Source: Tissierellia bacterium (GTDB lineage Bacteria; Bacillota; Clostridia; Tissierellales; Peptoniphilaceae). Taken from it: DNA of 64,000 nt. Location of the stretch: the NCBI GenBank assembly GCA_030529425.1, contig JAUMWX010000003.1:1-64000 (forward strand), given 5' to 3'. The position numbers were made by a program, and so were the translations under genes. Below are positions 49,240 to 57,668 of the stretch, piece after piece (position 1 is the first letter of the stretch; every line of letters begins with the position of its first letter). The notes under the pieces are model-generated. The model worked only from the letters and a program-made list of their open reading frames with translations, searched no databases and had not been told where the DNA came from.

Positions 49240-51058
49240 ACTATTGACTGAAGATACCATTCAAAAAATTGCTGCGGGAGAAGTTATAGAAAGCCCTGCT
49301 TCAATCGTAAAAGAATTAGTGGAGAATTCCATAGATTCCGGCGCAGATGAAATATATATAGAAATAAAAAATGGTGGAAAATCATATATCAAAGTTTCCG
49401 ACAATGGTTGCGGAATCAATAAAGATGAGGTTGAGTTGGCATTTACAAGGCATGCTACTTCAAAAATATCAAAATTCTCAGACTTGTATTCAATATTGTC
49501 CATGGGATTCAGAGGAGAAGCTTTGGCTTCTATTGTAGCCGTTTCTAAAGTCAGCGTGATGACTAAAACAATCGATTCAAATATAGGTATTCACATTATA
49601 TATGACAACAATAAAATCATAAAAAAACAGAGTATAGGTATGAATTCCGGAACCATCATAGAAGTTGAAAATTTGTTTGAGTATATTCCGGTCAGAAAAA
49701 AATTCCTGAAATCAGATATTTCAGAAGGAAATAAAATAACAAATTTGATTTATAGCTTTGCAATAGGAAATACCGACATATCTTTTACATATGTAAGAGA
49801 CAGTAGAGAAATTATAAAGACAAATAAAATGAATTCCAAAACTGAGAATCTCCAAATTCTATTTGGAAAAGATTTTTTAAAGAATTCTATAGAGATAGAT
49901 TCATCAAATAAAAACTATAAAATAAGCGGAAGAATCTCAAATCAAAACTTTTACAAAGGTAATAGGTCTGCACAGTATATTTTTGTTAACAATAGATATA
50001 TAGTCAATGAAGATATAGTTTTTTCAGTAGAATCCAACTATACATCCATGATTCCCAATGGAAGATTTCCTGCTTTTATTTTAAATATTGATACCGATCC
50101 AAAAAATATTGATATAAACATAAGTCCGAACAAACAGAAAATTAAATTTGATTTTGCCGATGAACTTTTGGCTTTAATATCAGGAGAAATACAAGAATCT
50201 TTAATAAAGGCTAAAAATGCATATGAAATTGAAATTGGAGAAAAAGATAAATCTTTACACGATTTTTCAAATCTAAATGAATTACAAAGTTATAAAAGAG
50301 TGCTTGAAGCATACAATCCAACTAAAAAGATTGAAAAAAATGAAAAAGGTTTTGATGTAAATATAAATATTATAGATTTTAATGATGAAGATGATTTATC
50401 GGAAATAGACGATGAAATTTTGGTTTATGAGCTTGATTCAAAAATGGACAATTTTTCCGACAATGAAAATAATGAAATACAAAAAAGCTATATAAATGAT
50501 TTAGAGCCGGTGTTTAAAACTGTTCTATTCGGAAAATATTTGATTTTTGAAAAATCATCAGATGAAATAGTCATTATTGATAAAAATAGAGCATATGAAA
50601 AAATAATGTATGAAAAATACCGAGATCAATTTGAGAATGATACAGTTATTTCACAGGAATTGATTAGTCCTTGTATCGTAGAACTAGATAAAAGAGTATT
50701 TTTAACATATGAAAAAAATAAAGAAACTATTGCTAAATTAGGTTTTGTAACAGATGTATTTGGTGAAAATATTATTGCTATAAGAGCTTTTCCATATGTC
50801 ATGGAAAAAATTCTAGATGAAAAAGTATTCAGAGCTATTCTTGATGAGATAGAGAATATTGATGAAAATGCTGAAAAGAACAAAATTTTACTTAAAAAAG
50901 CCGTTTCAAATTCAGTAAATAATATTTCCCAAAATGAGGAATATATTAATAACCTTTATTCTGAACTTATGAAGTGTGATAATCCTTATAAATCGCCACA
51001 CGGAAAAGACATTATTTATACAATGGATTCAGCTACTTTCAAAAGGATATTGAAATGA
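49232..51058 (+). CDS. mutL: DNA mismatch repair protein MutL, endonuclease motifs eroded
   Basis: Mismatch-repair matchmaker. The N-terminal GHKL ATPase (1-330) is intact, with ENSIDSGA, DNGCGI, GFRGEAL and the LTED-type start. In MutH-less bacteria the C-terminal domain is normally a metal-dependent nickase with DQHAxxExxxxE, a Cys-containing ACK motif and CPHGRP. Here those read DKNRAYEKIMYE (D450, E456, E461), a Cys-less stretch, and SPHGKD (588-593). So the acidic residues remain but the His and Cys metal ligands are lost. Length (608) is normal. Confidence 0.95.
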   Translation: MIKLLTEDTIQKIAAGEVIESPASIVKELVENSIDSGADEIYIEIKNGGKSYIKVSDNGCGINKDEVELAFTRHATSKISKFSDLYSILSMGFRGEALASIVAVSKVSVMTKTIDSNIGIHIIYDNNKIIKKQSIGMNSGTIIEVENLFEYIPVRKKFLKSDISEGNKITNLIYSFAIGNTDISFTYVRDSREIIKTNKMNSKTENLQILFGKDFLKNSIEIDSSNKNYKISGRISNQNFYKGNRSAQYIFVNNRYIVNEDIVFSVESNYTSMIPNGRFPAFILNIDTDPKNIDINISPNKQKIKFDFADELLALISGEIQESLIKAKNAYEIEIGEKDKSLHDFSNLNELQSYKRVLEAYNPTKKIEKNEKGFDVNINIIDFNDEDDLSEIDDEILVYELDSKMDNFSDNENNEIQKSYINDLEPVFKTVLFGKYLIFEKSSDEIVIIDKNRAYEKIMYEKYRDQFENDTVISQELISPCIVELDKRVFLTYEKNKETIAKLGFVTDVFGENIIAIRAFPYVMEKILDEKVFRAILDEIENIDENAEKNKILLKKAVSNSVNNISQNEEYINNLYSELMKCDNPYKSPHGKDIIYTMDSATFKRILK

Positions 51059-51963
51059 AAGAAAAGGTAATTATTATTTCAGGACCAACCGGAATAGGAA
51101 AAACAAAACTTAGTTTAGAAATAGCCAAAAAACTGAATGCCGAAATTATATCTGCCGATTCTATGCAAATATATAGGAGGATGGATATTGGAACAGCAAA
51201 AATAATGCCCGATGAAATGGAATCCATTCCACACCATCTAATTGATATTGTCGATCCAAATGATTCATATAGCGTACAAAATTTCAAAAATGACGCATAT
51301 AATTTAATTGAAGAAATAATAAACAGAGGAAAAACTCCCTTAATAGTAGGGGGAACCGGATTATATATCGATTCATTGATGTTTAATTATAGTTTCAGTG
51401 ATGTTAAACCGAACTACGAATTAAGAAAGGAATTAGAGTCAGAATTTGATCAAAGCCCCGCTGCTTTGTTGGAAAAACTTCAAGAAATCGATAAAGAAAA
51501 ATATCACTTTTTAGGAATTAAAGATAAGAAAAAAGTAATACGCGCACTTGAAGTCTTTTACTCTTCCGGGAAAACTATTTCTTATGACAGAGAAGATAAA
51601 AATGATAAATATAAATTTTACCTGTTTGTCCTTACCGACAATCGGGACAAAATCTATCAAAATATAAATAAAAGAGTTGATTTAATGCTTGAACAAGGAC
51701 TTTTAAATGAGGTAAAAAGTCTGATTGATTCAGGTGTAGACAGAAATTCTCAGTCGATGAAAGCAATAGGTTATAGGGAAGTATTAGAGTATTTTGACGG
51801 TTCAATTGATTATTTGGAGATGGTTGAAAAACTAAAACAAAATTCAAGACGATATGCAAAAAGGCAGCTAACTTGGTTTAGAAGAAATCCTCACGCAAAA
51901 TGGATTGATAAATCAAAAAAAGAAGAAGAAATAGTAAATTATATATTAAAGGAAATAGAATGA
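51055..51963 (+). CDS. miaA: tRNA dimethylallyltransferase
   Basis: Adds a dimethylallyl group to A37 of tRNAs that read UNN codons. The 302 residues have the P-loop GPTGIGKTK (8-16), the SADSMQIYR substrate motif (33-41), and VGGTGLY. Overlaps of four bases with mutL and with the next gene show one operon; mutS-mutL-miaA is a common order. Confidence 0.97.
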   Translation: MKEKVIIISGPTGIGKTKLSLEIAKKLNAEIISADSMQIYRRMDIGTAKIMPDEMESIPHHLIDIVDPNDSYSVQNFKNDAYNLIEEIINRGKTPLIVGGTGLYIDSLMFNYSFSDVKPNYELRKELESEFDQSPAALLEKLQEIDKEKYHFLGIKDKKKVIRALEVFYSSGKTISYDREDKNDKYKFYLFVLTDNRDKIYQNINKRVDLMLEQGLLNEVKSLIDSGVDRNSQSMKAIGYREVLEYFDGSIDYLEMVEKLKQNSRRYAKRQLTWFRRNPHAKWIDKSKKEEEIVNYILKEIE

Positions 51964-53237
51964 ACTTTGAATTCTTAAAAGACAACTATGGAATAGAGAA
52001 AGAAATATTTGATATTGTCGAAAACAAATCTAAAAATCTTAGAAATGTTTTTGAGACATATGAACAGATAAAAGAAAATAATCAAATAAAAATTATTAAT
52101 TCGTTTATGAAAAATAAATTGTCCCAAAGTGATTTTTCATATTCAACAGGATACGGTTATGGCGATAGTGGAAGAGATAAAACCGAAAAAATCTTTGCCG
52201 ATATTTTTAAAACAGAAGATGCATTAGTTAGACCTATTATATCATCGGGTACACATGCAATTTCTATTTCATTAAATGCCCTATTAAAAAGTGGGGAAAA
52301 AATGTTATCCATAAGTGATCATCCTTACGACACTCTTTTAGAAGTGATAGGAATTAAAGGCAATGAATACGGAAATTTGATCTCTCGAGGCATTATATAC
52401 GATTCTGTATCATTGATAGACAATAAATTTGATTTTGAGGCAATAAAATCAAAAATAGAGAACACGAAACTCGTTTATATACAAAGATCAACCGGTTACG
52501 GTCTTAAAAGAGCAATTACAATCCGCGAAATTGAGGAAGCTGTAGAATATGTTAAGAGAATAAATCCCAACATATTGGTTATGGTAGATAATTGCTATGG
52601 TGAATTTACTGAAGATAGGGAACCAACTGAAGTAGGAGTTGATATATGCGCAGGATCTTTAATAAAAAATCCAGGTGGAGGAATAGCATTGTCTGGAGGC
52701 TATATAGTTGGAAGTAGGAAAATAGTTGATATGGTATCAAATATACTTTATGCTCCCGGATTAGGAAAAGAGACAGGTATGACATTTGACATGACTAGAT
52801 CAACATTACAAGGATTATTTTTTGCACCGCATGTAACCCATGAAGCTTTAAAATCCGCGATTTTATTTTGTGAGATTTACTCTGATTTAGGGTTTGAAGT
52901 ATATCCTAAAAATAAGGATCCAAGATCAGATATAATTCAGGCAATAGTTTTTAATGATTCTAAAAAAAGCATAGCTTTTGTTCAAGGAATACAAAAAGCG
53001 GCAACTGTCGGTGCACATGTCATTCCATATCCATGGGATATGCCGGGTTACTCAGATAAAGTAATTATGGCATCCGGAGGTTTTGTCGACGGTTCATCAA
53101 TAGAGTTATCGGCTGATGGACCTTTACGAGAGCCATATGTTGCTTACTACCAGGGCGGAATAGTATTTGAGCAGGCGAAGCTTGCGTGTATGATTACTCT
53201 ACAGAATATGAAGGACAACAATCTTTTAAAATTATAA
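51960..53237 (+). CDS. Methionine gamma-lyase family PLP enzyme (YnbB)
   Basis: A 425-residue PLP enzyme of the YnbB/'aluminium resistance' family. It has the fold type I motifs GYGYGDSGRDKTE, SGTHAISIS and the PLP-lysine region SLIKNPGGGIALSGGYI (given in part: LIKNPGGG). It resembles Cys/Met metabolism lyases, but the substrate of this subfamily has not been established. In Firmicutes it regularly follows miaA, as here, with a four-base overlap. Confidence 0.88.
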   Translation: MNFEFLKDNYGIEKEIFDIVENKSKNLRNVFETYEQIKENNQIKIINSFMKNKLSQSDFSYSTGYGYGDSGRDKTEKIFADIFKTEDALVRPIISSGTHAISISLNALLKSGEKMLSISDHPYDTLLEVIGIKGNEYGNLISRGIIYDSVSLIDNKFDFEAIKSKIENTKLVYIQRSTGYGLKRAITIREIEEAVEYVKRINPNILVMVDNCYGEFTEDREPTEVGVDICAGSLIKNPGGGIALSGGYIVGSRKIVDMVSNILYAPGLGKETGMTFDMTRSTLQGLFFAPHVTHEALKSAILFCEIYSDLGFEVYPKNKDPRSDIIQAIVFNDSKKSIAFVQGIQKAATVGAHVIPYPWDMPGYSDKVIMASGGFVDGSSIELSADGPLREPYVAYYQGGIVFEQAKLACMITLQNMKDNNLLKL

Positions 53238-53239
53238 AG

Positions 53240-53289
53240 TATAGCTTAAAGATAGTAAATAAGAATAAACTGTCTTTAAGCTATAGTTT
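53240..53289. terminator. Bidirectional terminator between convergent genes
   Basis: TATAGCTTAAAGATAGT (53240-53256) pairs with ACTGTCTTTAAGCTATA (53269-53285) with one G-T pair, then GTTTT on the plus side. It separates the lyase and the minus-strand kinase gene. Confidence 0.85.
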
Positions 53290-54230
53290 TAAAAACTATC
53301 ATTATTATAAAAAGCAAGTTTTATTTCGTTTCTAACTATTTCAAAGTTTATTTCTCTAAATTTCTCTAATTCTCCATCAATATTCCCGTATAAATATTCC
53401 TGGTCTATTGGTTTTATATTACCACTAATAACTTCATATGTTTTACTTATATCCAAGTCGAGATGCTCACCTTTTTTGTAAAGTTTTTTCATTCTCATCA
53501 GACTGAAAGGAGATATAGGAGCTATTGAATTAATAATTATTTTTCCGCTATCAAGCTCTGCTGATGGCGCAGGCATCAAACCTCCACCGAAATACTTTCC
53601 GTTAGACAACGACACGATCAAAGATTCATCCGTACCTTTTATTACCTCGCCGTTACTCAATACATATTCATAGAGATATTTAGATGTATTTATTTTATTG
53701 ATGGAAAATATAATGGCTAAAGAAAATGAAAATTTACGCAATAATTTAAATTTATTTTTAATTCTTAGAGCTTTCTCCAGAACAATTCCATCAAATCCGA
53801 ATGAAGTAGCATTTATAGAGTATTTATTGTTTATTTTTATCATATCTATGGGCTTTTCGTTTAAATTGTTAACATAATAAAACATTTTTTTTGGTTTTTT
53901 ATTACCAAAAATTGTTCGTGCTAAATCGTTCCCTGTCCCGTTGGGAACCACGGCTAAACAAACATTTGTTCCATGAATAATATTTGCGACTTCATGCACT
54001 GATCCATCTCCTCCCGCCATAAAAATAATCGAATTTCTGTATTTTTCAATAAATTCTCTTGTATATTCTTTAACCGAATTTGCATTTTTAGTATATTTTA
54101 CTATAAAATATTCATTAAATACATCTCCTCCAAAAGACTTTTTTAAGCCGTTTATTATGTATTTATTTTTAAAATAAAAGCTTTTTGAGCTTAAAATTAG
54201 CAATGATTTTTCAAATTTTCCTAATAACAT
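53289..54230 (-). CDS. Diacylglycerol/lipid kinase family protein
   Basis: A 313-residue cytoplasmic lipid kinase of the DagK/YegS group. It has the nucleotide motif GGDGSVHE (73-80), PNGTGNDLART (around 96-106), and the C-terminal acidic GNIDGE. In Firmicutes DagK recycles diacylglycerol released during lipoteichoic acid synthesis; YegS relatives have less clear roles. AGGAG precedes the ATG. It diverges from the ArsR-type gene. Confidence 0.9.
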   Translation of the reverse strand: MLLGKFEKSLLILSSKSFYFKNKYIINGLKKSFGGDVFNEYFIVKYTKNANSVKEYTREFIEKYRNSIIFMAGGDGSVHEVANIIHGTNVCLAVVPNGTGNDLARTIFGNKKPKKMFYYVNNLNEKPIDMIKINNKYSINATSFGFDGIVLEKALRIKNKFKLLRKFSFSLAIIFSINKINTSKYLYEYVLSNGEVIKGTDESLIVSLSNGKYFGGGLMPAPSAELDSGKIIINSIAPISPFSLMRMKKLYKKGEHLDLDISKTYEVISGNIKPIDQEYLYGNIDGELEKFREINFEIVRNEIKLAFYNNDSF

Positions 54231-54243
54231 AATTACTCCTGTA

Positions 54244-54272
54244 TTGACATTTATTATATTATAGCATATTAT
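54244..54272 (+). promoter_or_regulatory. Promoter of the ArsR-type gene
   Basis: TTGACA at 54244-54249 and TATTAT at 54267-54272, spacer 17 bp. On the minus strand TATAAT boxes at 54253-54258 and 54258-54263 could serve the divergent kinase gene, so the two promoters overlap. Confidence 0.75.
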
Positions 54273-54301
54273 AATTGAGAATAAAGGATTTGGAGGTTGA
54301 A

Positions 54302-54595
54302 GTGGAAAAATTTAACACAGAAATAATAAATAAGTACTCTGAGTTTTTTAGAGCTTTGTCCCATCCCGTAAGATTGGAGATGGCACTAGTGTTACTGGAA
54401 TCTAAAGAAGGCATGAATGTATCAGAGATCCAAGCTCAAGTTAAGGTTTCTCAATCAAGTGTTTCACAACATTTAAGAATACTTAAACAAGCGGGATTAC
54501 TTTCAAGCAATAGAAGTGGCACTATGGTTGTTTATAACTATGGTAGTGAAGAAGCAAAAAACATAGTTGAGTATATTAAGACTTTAAAAAAATAA
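54302..54595 (+). CDS. ArsR-family transcriptional regulator
   Basis: A 97-residue winged-helix repressor. The GTG at 54302 is chosen because GGAGG lies 5 bases upstream; an earlier TTG (54275) would overlap the -10 box. The DNA-recognition helix is VSQSSVSQHLRILKQAGL (about 46-63). There are no cysteines for metal sensing. The signal and target genes are unknown; autoregulation or control of the divergent kinase would be consistent with the shared promoter region. Confidence 0.85.
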   Translation: MEKFNTEIINKYSEFFRALSHPVRLEMALVLLESKEGMNVSEIQAQVKVSQSSVSQHLRILKQAGLLSSNRSGTMVVYNYGSEEAKNIVEYIKTLKK

Positions 54596-54617
54596 TCTCA
54601 ACAAAGTGCAGAATAAT

Positions 54618-54678
54618 GCGTACATAATAAATAAATTCGGATTATAATCCGAATTTATTTATTATGTGCGTTTTTATT
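54618..54678. terminator. Large palindrome/bidirectional terminator
   Basis: Two 26-base arms (54619-54644 and 54645-54670) meet with no spacer and only one G-T pair. TTTTT follows on the plus side. It lies between the convergent ArsR-type gene and the LysM gene. Confidence 0.85.
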
Positions 54679-54976
54679 TTACAGGTATTATTAATTTATC
54701 TCCGATAAATAATTCGTCGGATTTTATCCCGTTTAATTTTTTTATTTCATAAACAGTTTCTCTAATATCTTTATCTTCTTTTAGTGATTCCGCAATGCTC
54801 CATAGGGTATCACCATTTTTAACTACAATTTCTTTATATTCTAATTTGTTTTGAAATCCTTTAGCTACGCTTTGATTAATCATGGAAATAAGTAAATAAC
54901 TTACAATTGTAAACAATAAAAAGGTAAGTAATAAAAATCTATTGAATTTTTTTCTATCTTTAACTTTTAATTTCAT
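54674..54976 (-). CDS. LysM membrane protein, YneA-like SOS division inhibitor
   Basis: A 100-residue protein with a basic N-terminus, a membrane segment (about residues 13-31, FLLLTFLLFTIVSYLLISM) and a C-terminal LysM domain (49-98) beginning VKNGDTLWSIAESL. The architecture, divergent position to lexA, and three LexA boxes in its promoter match Bacillus YneA, which delays division during DNA damage. AAGGAGATC precedes the ATG. Function is inferred from this context. Confidence 0.82.
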   Translation of the reverse strand: MKLKVKDRKKFNRFLLLTFLLFTIVSYLLISMINQSVAKGFQNKLEYKEIVVKNGDTLWSIAESLKEDKDIRETVYEIKKLNGIKSDELFIGDKLIIPVK

Positions 54977-54989
54977 AATGATCTCCTTT

Positions 54990-55059
54990 CGAACATTTGT
55001 TCTATCTATAGAATATCAGAACATTTGTTCTGTGTCAACTATTTTCGAACATTTGTTCC
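54990..55059. promoter_or_regulatory. Three LexA (SOS) boxes
   Basis: GAACATTTGTTC occurs three times: box 1 54990-55003, box 2 55018-55031, box 3 55046-55059. Each matches the Firmicutes consensus CGAACnnnnGTTCG-type box and the starts are exactly 28 bp apart. They lie between the divergent yneA-like and lexA genes. Confidence 0.93.
55010..55038 (-). promoter_or_regulatory. Promoter of the yneA-like gene
   Basis: On the minus strand TTGACA (55038-55033) and TATTCT (55015-55010) with a 17-bp spacer. LexA box 2 fills the spacer, box 1 lies just downstream and box 3 just upstream, so LexA binding would block polymerase. The lexA promoter itself could not be resolved clearly; TTGACT at 55067-55072 is a candidate -35. 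Confidence 0.75.
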
Positions 55060-55103
55060 TTTTTCTTTGACTATGTGTTATTATAAATAAAAGGAGGTTT
55101 ATT

Positions 55104-55712
55104 ATGAACTCTAGACAACAAAATATATTGGATTTTATAATTGAATTTATAAATAGATATCAGGTGCCGCCTACAGTAAGAGAAATTTGTGAAGGTGTTG
55201 GAGCTAAGTCAACTTCTACGGTTTCCACAGATTTAAAAGTTTTGGAAGATGAGGGATATATCAAAAGACGCTCTCAAAAAAGCAGATCTATTGAAATTGT
55301 AAAGGATGTGTTTTCTTTTGAAACTCCAAAAGAAGAAACGATTGATGTTCCCGTTTTAGGCAGTGTTGCTGCAGGTATTCCGATTTTTGCGGATGAAAAT
55401 ATCGATTATTTTTTTCCTATCCCGAAGTACTTCGAAAAACAAGGAGAATTGTTCATGCTTGTGGTATCAGGAGATTCCATGATTGAAGCCGGCATTTTAA
55501 GCGGAGACAGAATATTGGTAAGAAAACAAAATACAGCTGATAATGGTGATATAGTTGTAGCTTTAATTGATGATAGTGCTACGGTAAAAACATTTTTTAA
55601 AGAAAAGGGTCTTGTAAAGCTTATACCTCACAACTCTTCTATGGATCCCATAATTCCGGACAAATTAGATATATTAGGCAAGGTTATAGCTCTGTATAGA
55701 GATAATTTTTAA
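55104..55712 (+). CDS. lexA: LexA repressor
   Basis: Master SOS repressor that self-cleaves when RecA filaments form. The 202 residues have an N-terminal winged helix (1-66), a cleavage site Ala90-Gly91 in SVAAGIP, and the Ser125 (GDSM) / Lys162 (ATVKTFF) catalytic dyad. AAGGAGG precedes the ATG. The three boxes upstream support autoregulation. Confidence 0.98.
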   Translation: MNSRQQNILDFIIEFINRYQVPPTVREICEGVGAKSTSTVSTDLKVLEDEGYIKRRSQKSRSIEIVKDVFSFETPKEETIDVPVLGSVAAGIPIFADENIDYFFPIPKYFEKQGELFMLVVSGDSMIEAGILSGDRILVRKQNTADNGDIVVALIDDSATVKTFFKEKGLVKLIPHNSSMDPIIPDKLDILGKVIALYRDNF

Positions 55713-55742
55713 AGTGAGCTTGATTTTTAAGCTCACTTTTTT
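55711..55742. terminator. Bidirectional terminator after lexA
   Basis: AAGTGAGCTT pairs with AAGCTCACTT around loop GATTTTT, with T runs on both sides. The stop of the convergent recombinase gene lies inside it. Confidence 0.9.
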
Positions 55743-56704
55743 GATTTTATTATTTTTGATAGGGGATTAAAATTTATAGCTTTTCGCATATCGTCGTCTT
55801 CAACATGTGTATATATTTGTGTTGTAGCGACAGATGTATGTCCCAATATTTTTTGTAAAGTTCTGATATCCACGCCTTCTTTATACATTAAAGTGGCGGC
55901 TGTGTGTCTCAGTTTATGTGGTGAATATATTTTTATATCTAATCCACATTTAAGTAGATATTTATCCAACATATGTTGAATAGCTCTATTGCTCATCCTA
56001 TTGTTCCTATTGCTTAAGTACAAAGCTTCTTCTCCCGTTATTTCAGGTCTTACATTGATATAGTCGTCAAGTGCCATTTTACACGCTTCAGTCATATAGA
56101 CAATTCTTTCCTTATTACCTTTTCCGATTACGCTGAATTGCAGATCCTTTATAGTATTTATATTCATACTTGAAAGCTCAGACAATCGAATACCCGTTGT
56201 TAAAAAGGTTAACACAATTGAAAAGTCTCTTTTTCTCGTAAAAATATTTTTTTCTTCAGCTATCGTTTCCAACAGTTTTGTAGACTCATCAAGTGTTAAA
56301 TAGACAGGATTTCTCTTCTTAATTTTTGGAGTTTCTAAATCCAAGGTAGGATTATTCTTGATTTGTCCTGTAACAGTAACCATGTATTTATAAAAAGTCC
56401 TCAAACTTGAAATTTTTCTGGCTCTTGTTGTTGAATTATTATCTCTGTTATTGTCTCGATACGATATATAGCTATGGATATCAATTAAGTTAATTTTTTC
56501 CAAATCATCCAACGAAAAATCATTTATATCTATATCATCTATGTTTTCCAAGTCATATTTATAAGGATTCTTCCTGATTTTTATATATTTTAGAAATAGC
56601 CTACAATCGTAATAGTACTCATTTACAGTAGAAGAAGACAATCCTTTAATTGTTTTTAAATAATTCATAAAGTCAATCACATATATAGGTACATCTTTAT
56701 TCAT
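55733..56704 (-). CDS. Tyrosine recombinase, XerC/XerD-like
   Basis: A 323-residue site-specific recombinase. The N-terminal SAM-like core-binding domain (5-115) is followed by the catalytic domain with R173 (TGIRLSEL), K195, H263 and R266 (HKLRH), H289 (LGHTS) and Y298 (IYTH). It has all catalytic residues. It is a candidate for chromosome dimer resolution at dif. The position beside lexA rather than in a mobile element supports a housekeeping role, but another Xer may exist elsewhere. The ATG has AAGGAG upstream. Confidence 0.88.
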   Translation of the reverse strand: MNKDVPIYVIDFMNYLKTIKGLSSSTVNEYYYDCRLFLKYIKIRKNPYKYDLENIDDIDINDFSLDDLEKINLIDIHSYISYRDNNRDNNSTTRARKISSLRTFYKYMVTVTGQIKNNPTLDLETPKIKKRNPVYLTLDESTKLLETIAEEKNIFTRKRDFSIVLTFLTTGIRLSELSSMNINTIKDLQFSVIGKGNKERIVYMTEACKMALDDYINVRPEITGEEALYLSNRNNRMSNRAIQHMLDKYLLKCGLDIKIYSPHKLRHTAATLMYKEGVDIRTLQKILGHTSVATTQIYTHVEDDDMRKAINFNPLSKIIKSKK

Positions 56705-56787
56705 AGAGTCTCCTTTCGAATAATATTATTATAACACTCATTTATGTGTTACAATATATAAGAAGTAAAAAAATAAGTAGGGGAAAT

Positions 56788-57273
56788 ATGTCGGGGTTTA
56801 TATCATTTTTAAAAAGTTTCTTATCAAAAGAAATAATTGTAATCATTGTATCAATGCTGCCACTAATTGAACTAAGAGGGGCTATTCCAATTGGTATAGG
56901 TTTAGGAATGTCTTTTTATGAATCATTGGTAATAAGCTTTATAGGTAGTACGATACCAGCTATATTGATAGTATATCTTATAAAATACGTGTTCTTTTTC
57001 TTGAGAAAACTTAAATTTTTTGATAATCTCATAACTAAAATCGAAGTCAGAACTCTATCAAAAAGAGAACAAATAGATAAATATGGCTACTGGGGATTAT
57101 TTTTATTTGTAGCAATTCCTTTACCCGGAACAGGCGTATGGTCAGGATCACTTTTATCATATTTATTAGGTATGAAAAAACTTAAATCATTAGCGGTTGT
57201 GATATTAGGCAATTTGGTAGCGGGTGTAATAATTGCTATAATCAGCAATGGAGCATTCAATCTTATGAGGTAA
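56788..57273 (+). CDS. Small multi-drug export protein family (COG2426)
   Basis: A 161-residue membrane protein with about four hydrophobic segments. The LPLIELRGAIPIG motif (given from residue 25) and VAIPLPGTGVWSG near residue 108 are family hallmarks. The name comes from annotation of homologues; a transported substrate has not been proven. ATG 56788 follows TAGGGGAAAT; the longer reading frame would start inside the -10 region. It diverges from the recombinase gene. Confidence 0.85.
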   Translation: MSGFISFLKSFLSKEIIVIIVSMLPLIELRGAIPIGIGLGMSFYESLVISFIGSTIPAILIVYLIKYVFFFLRKLKFFDNLITKIEVRTLSKREQIDKYGYWGLFLFVAIPLPGTGVWSGSLLSYLLGMKKLKSLAVVILGNLVAGVIIAIISNGAFNLMR

Positions 57274-57421
57274 ATATTTTTTGATATTTGATATAAGAAA
57301 AAATATGCCTTTATTTTGCGTTATTTTAAATTTTATTGCATATACAGGTATATTTTATCGAATTTGAACAAAAATCAAATCTGAGACGAAATATAGGGGT
57401 TTTTCCCTTATATTTTCTTTG

Positions 57422-57469
57422 CCCATCTACTTTGTCACAAAATATTAATTTTGTGACAAAGTAGATGGG
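57422..57469. repeat. Perfect long palindrome
   Basis: Arms of 22 bases (57422-57443 and 57448-57469) match without a mismatch around loop ATTA. The outer ends read CCCATC and GATGGG. Neither side has a T run typical of a terminator. It could be a small palindromic repeat element or the folded end of a lost insertion. Confidence 0.85.
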
Positions 57470-57575
57470 ATTTTAAATATATTTTACTAAACTGCATAAG
57501 TGCGTACTTTGTTGTATGCAATTTGTAAAATTTATTGATTAATTTTATATTAGATTCTTTAATTTTCTATCACAA

Positions 57576-57625
57576 AAACTGACCGACAAAATTGATTTTA
57601 AAAATCCTCCTTTATCAGTCAGTTT
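57576..57625 (-). terminator. Possible terminator of the two-component operon
   Basis: AAACTGAC (57576-57583) pairs with GTCAGTTT (57618-57625) across a 34-base loop; on the minus strand the second arm runs into TTTTTG. Confidence 0.4.
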
Positions 57626-57668
57626 GAAAAATACATTCCTTAATTATCTCTGTAATCGTCTTTTTGAA

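Larger units (their letters stand above)
57274..57668. other. Gene-free stretch with several palindromes
   Basis: No convincing open frame is present on either strand. The stretch holds an imperfect hairpin at 57389-57416 (AATATAGGG against CCCTTATATT), a perfect 22-bp-arm palindrome at 57422-57469, an inverted repeat at 57576-57625 and CCTTAATT/AATTAAGG overlapping the lipoprotein stop at 57633-57673. It separates convergent genes. Confidence 0.7.

Noticed and set aside
57389-57416. Terminator of the small exporter gene
   Set aside because: The stem has a bulge, lies over 110 bases past the stop, and the T run is interrupted; kept only as part of the gap description.
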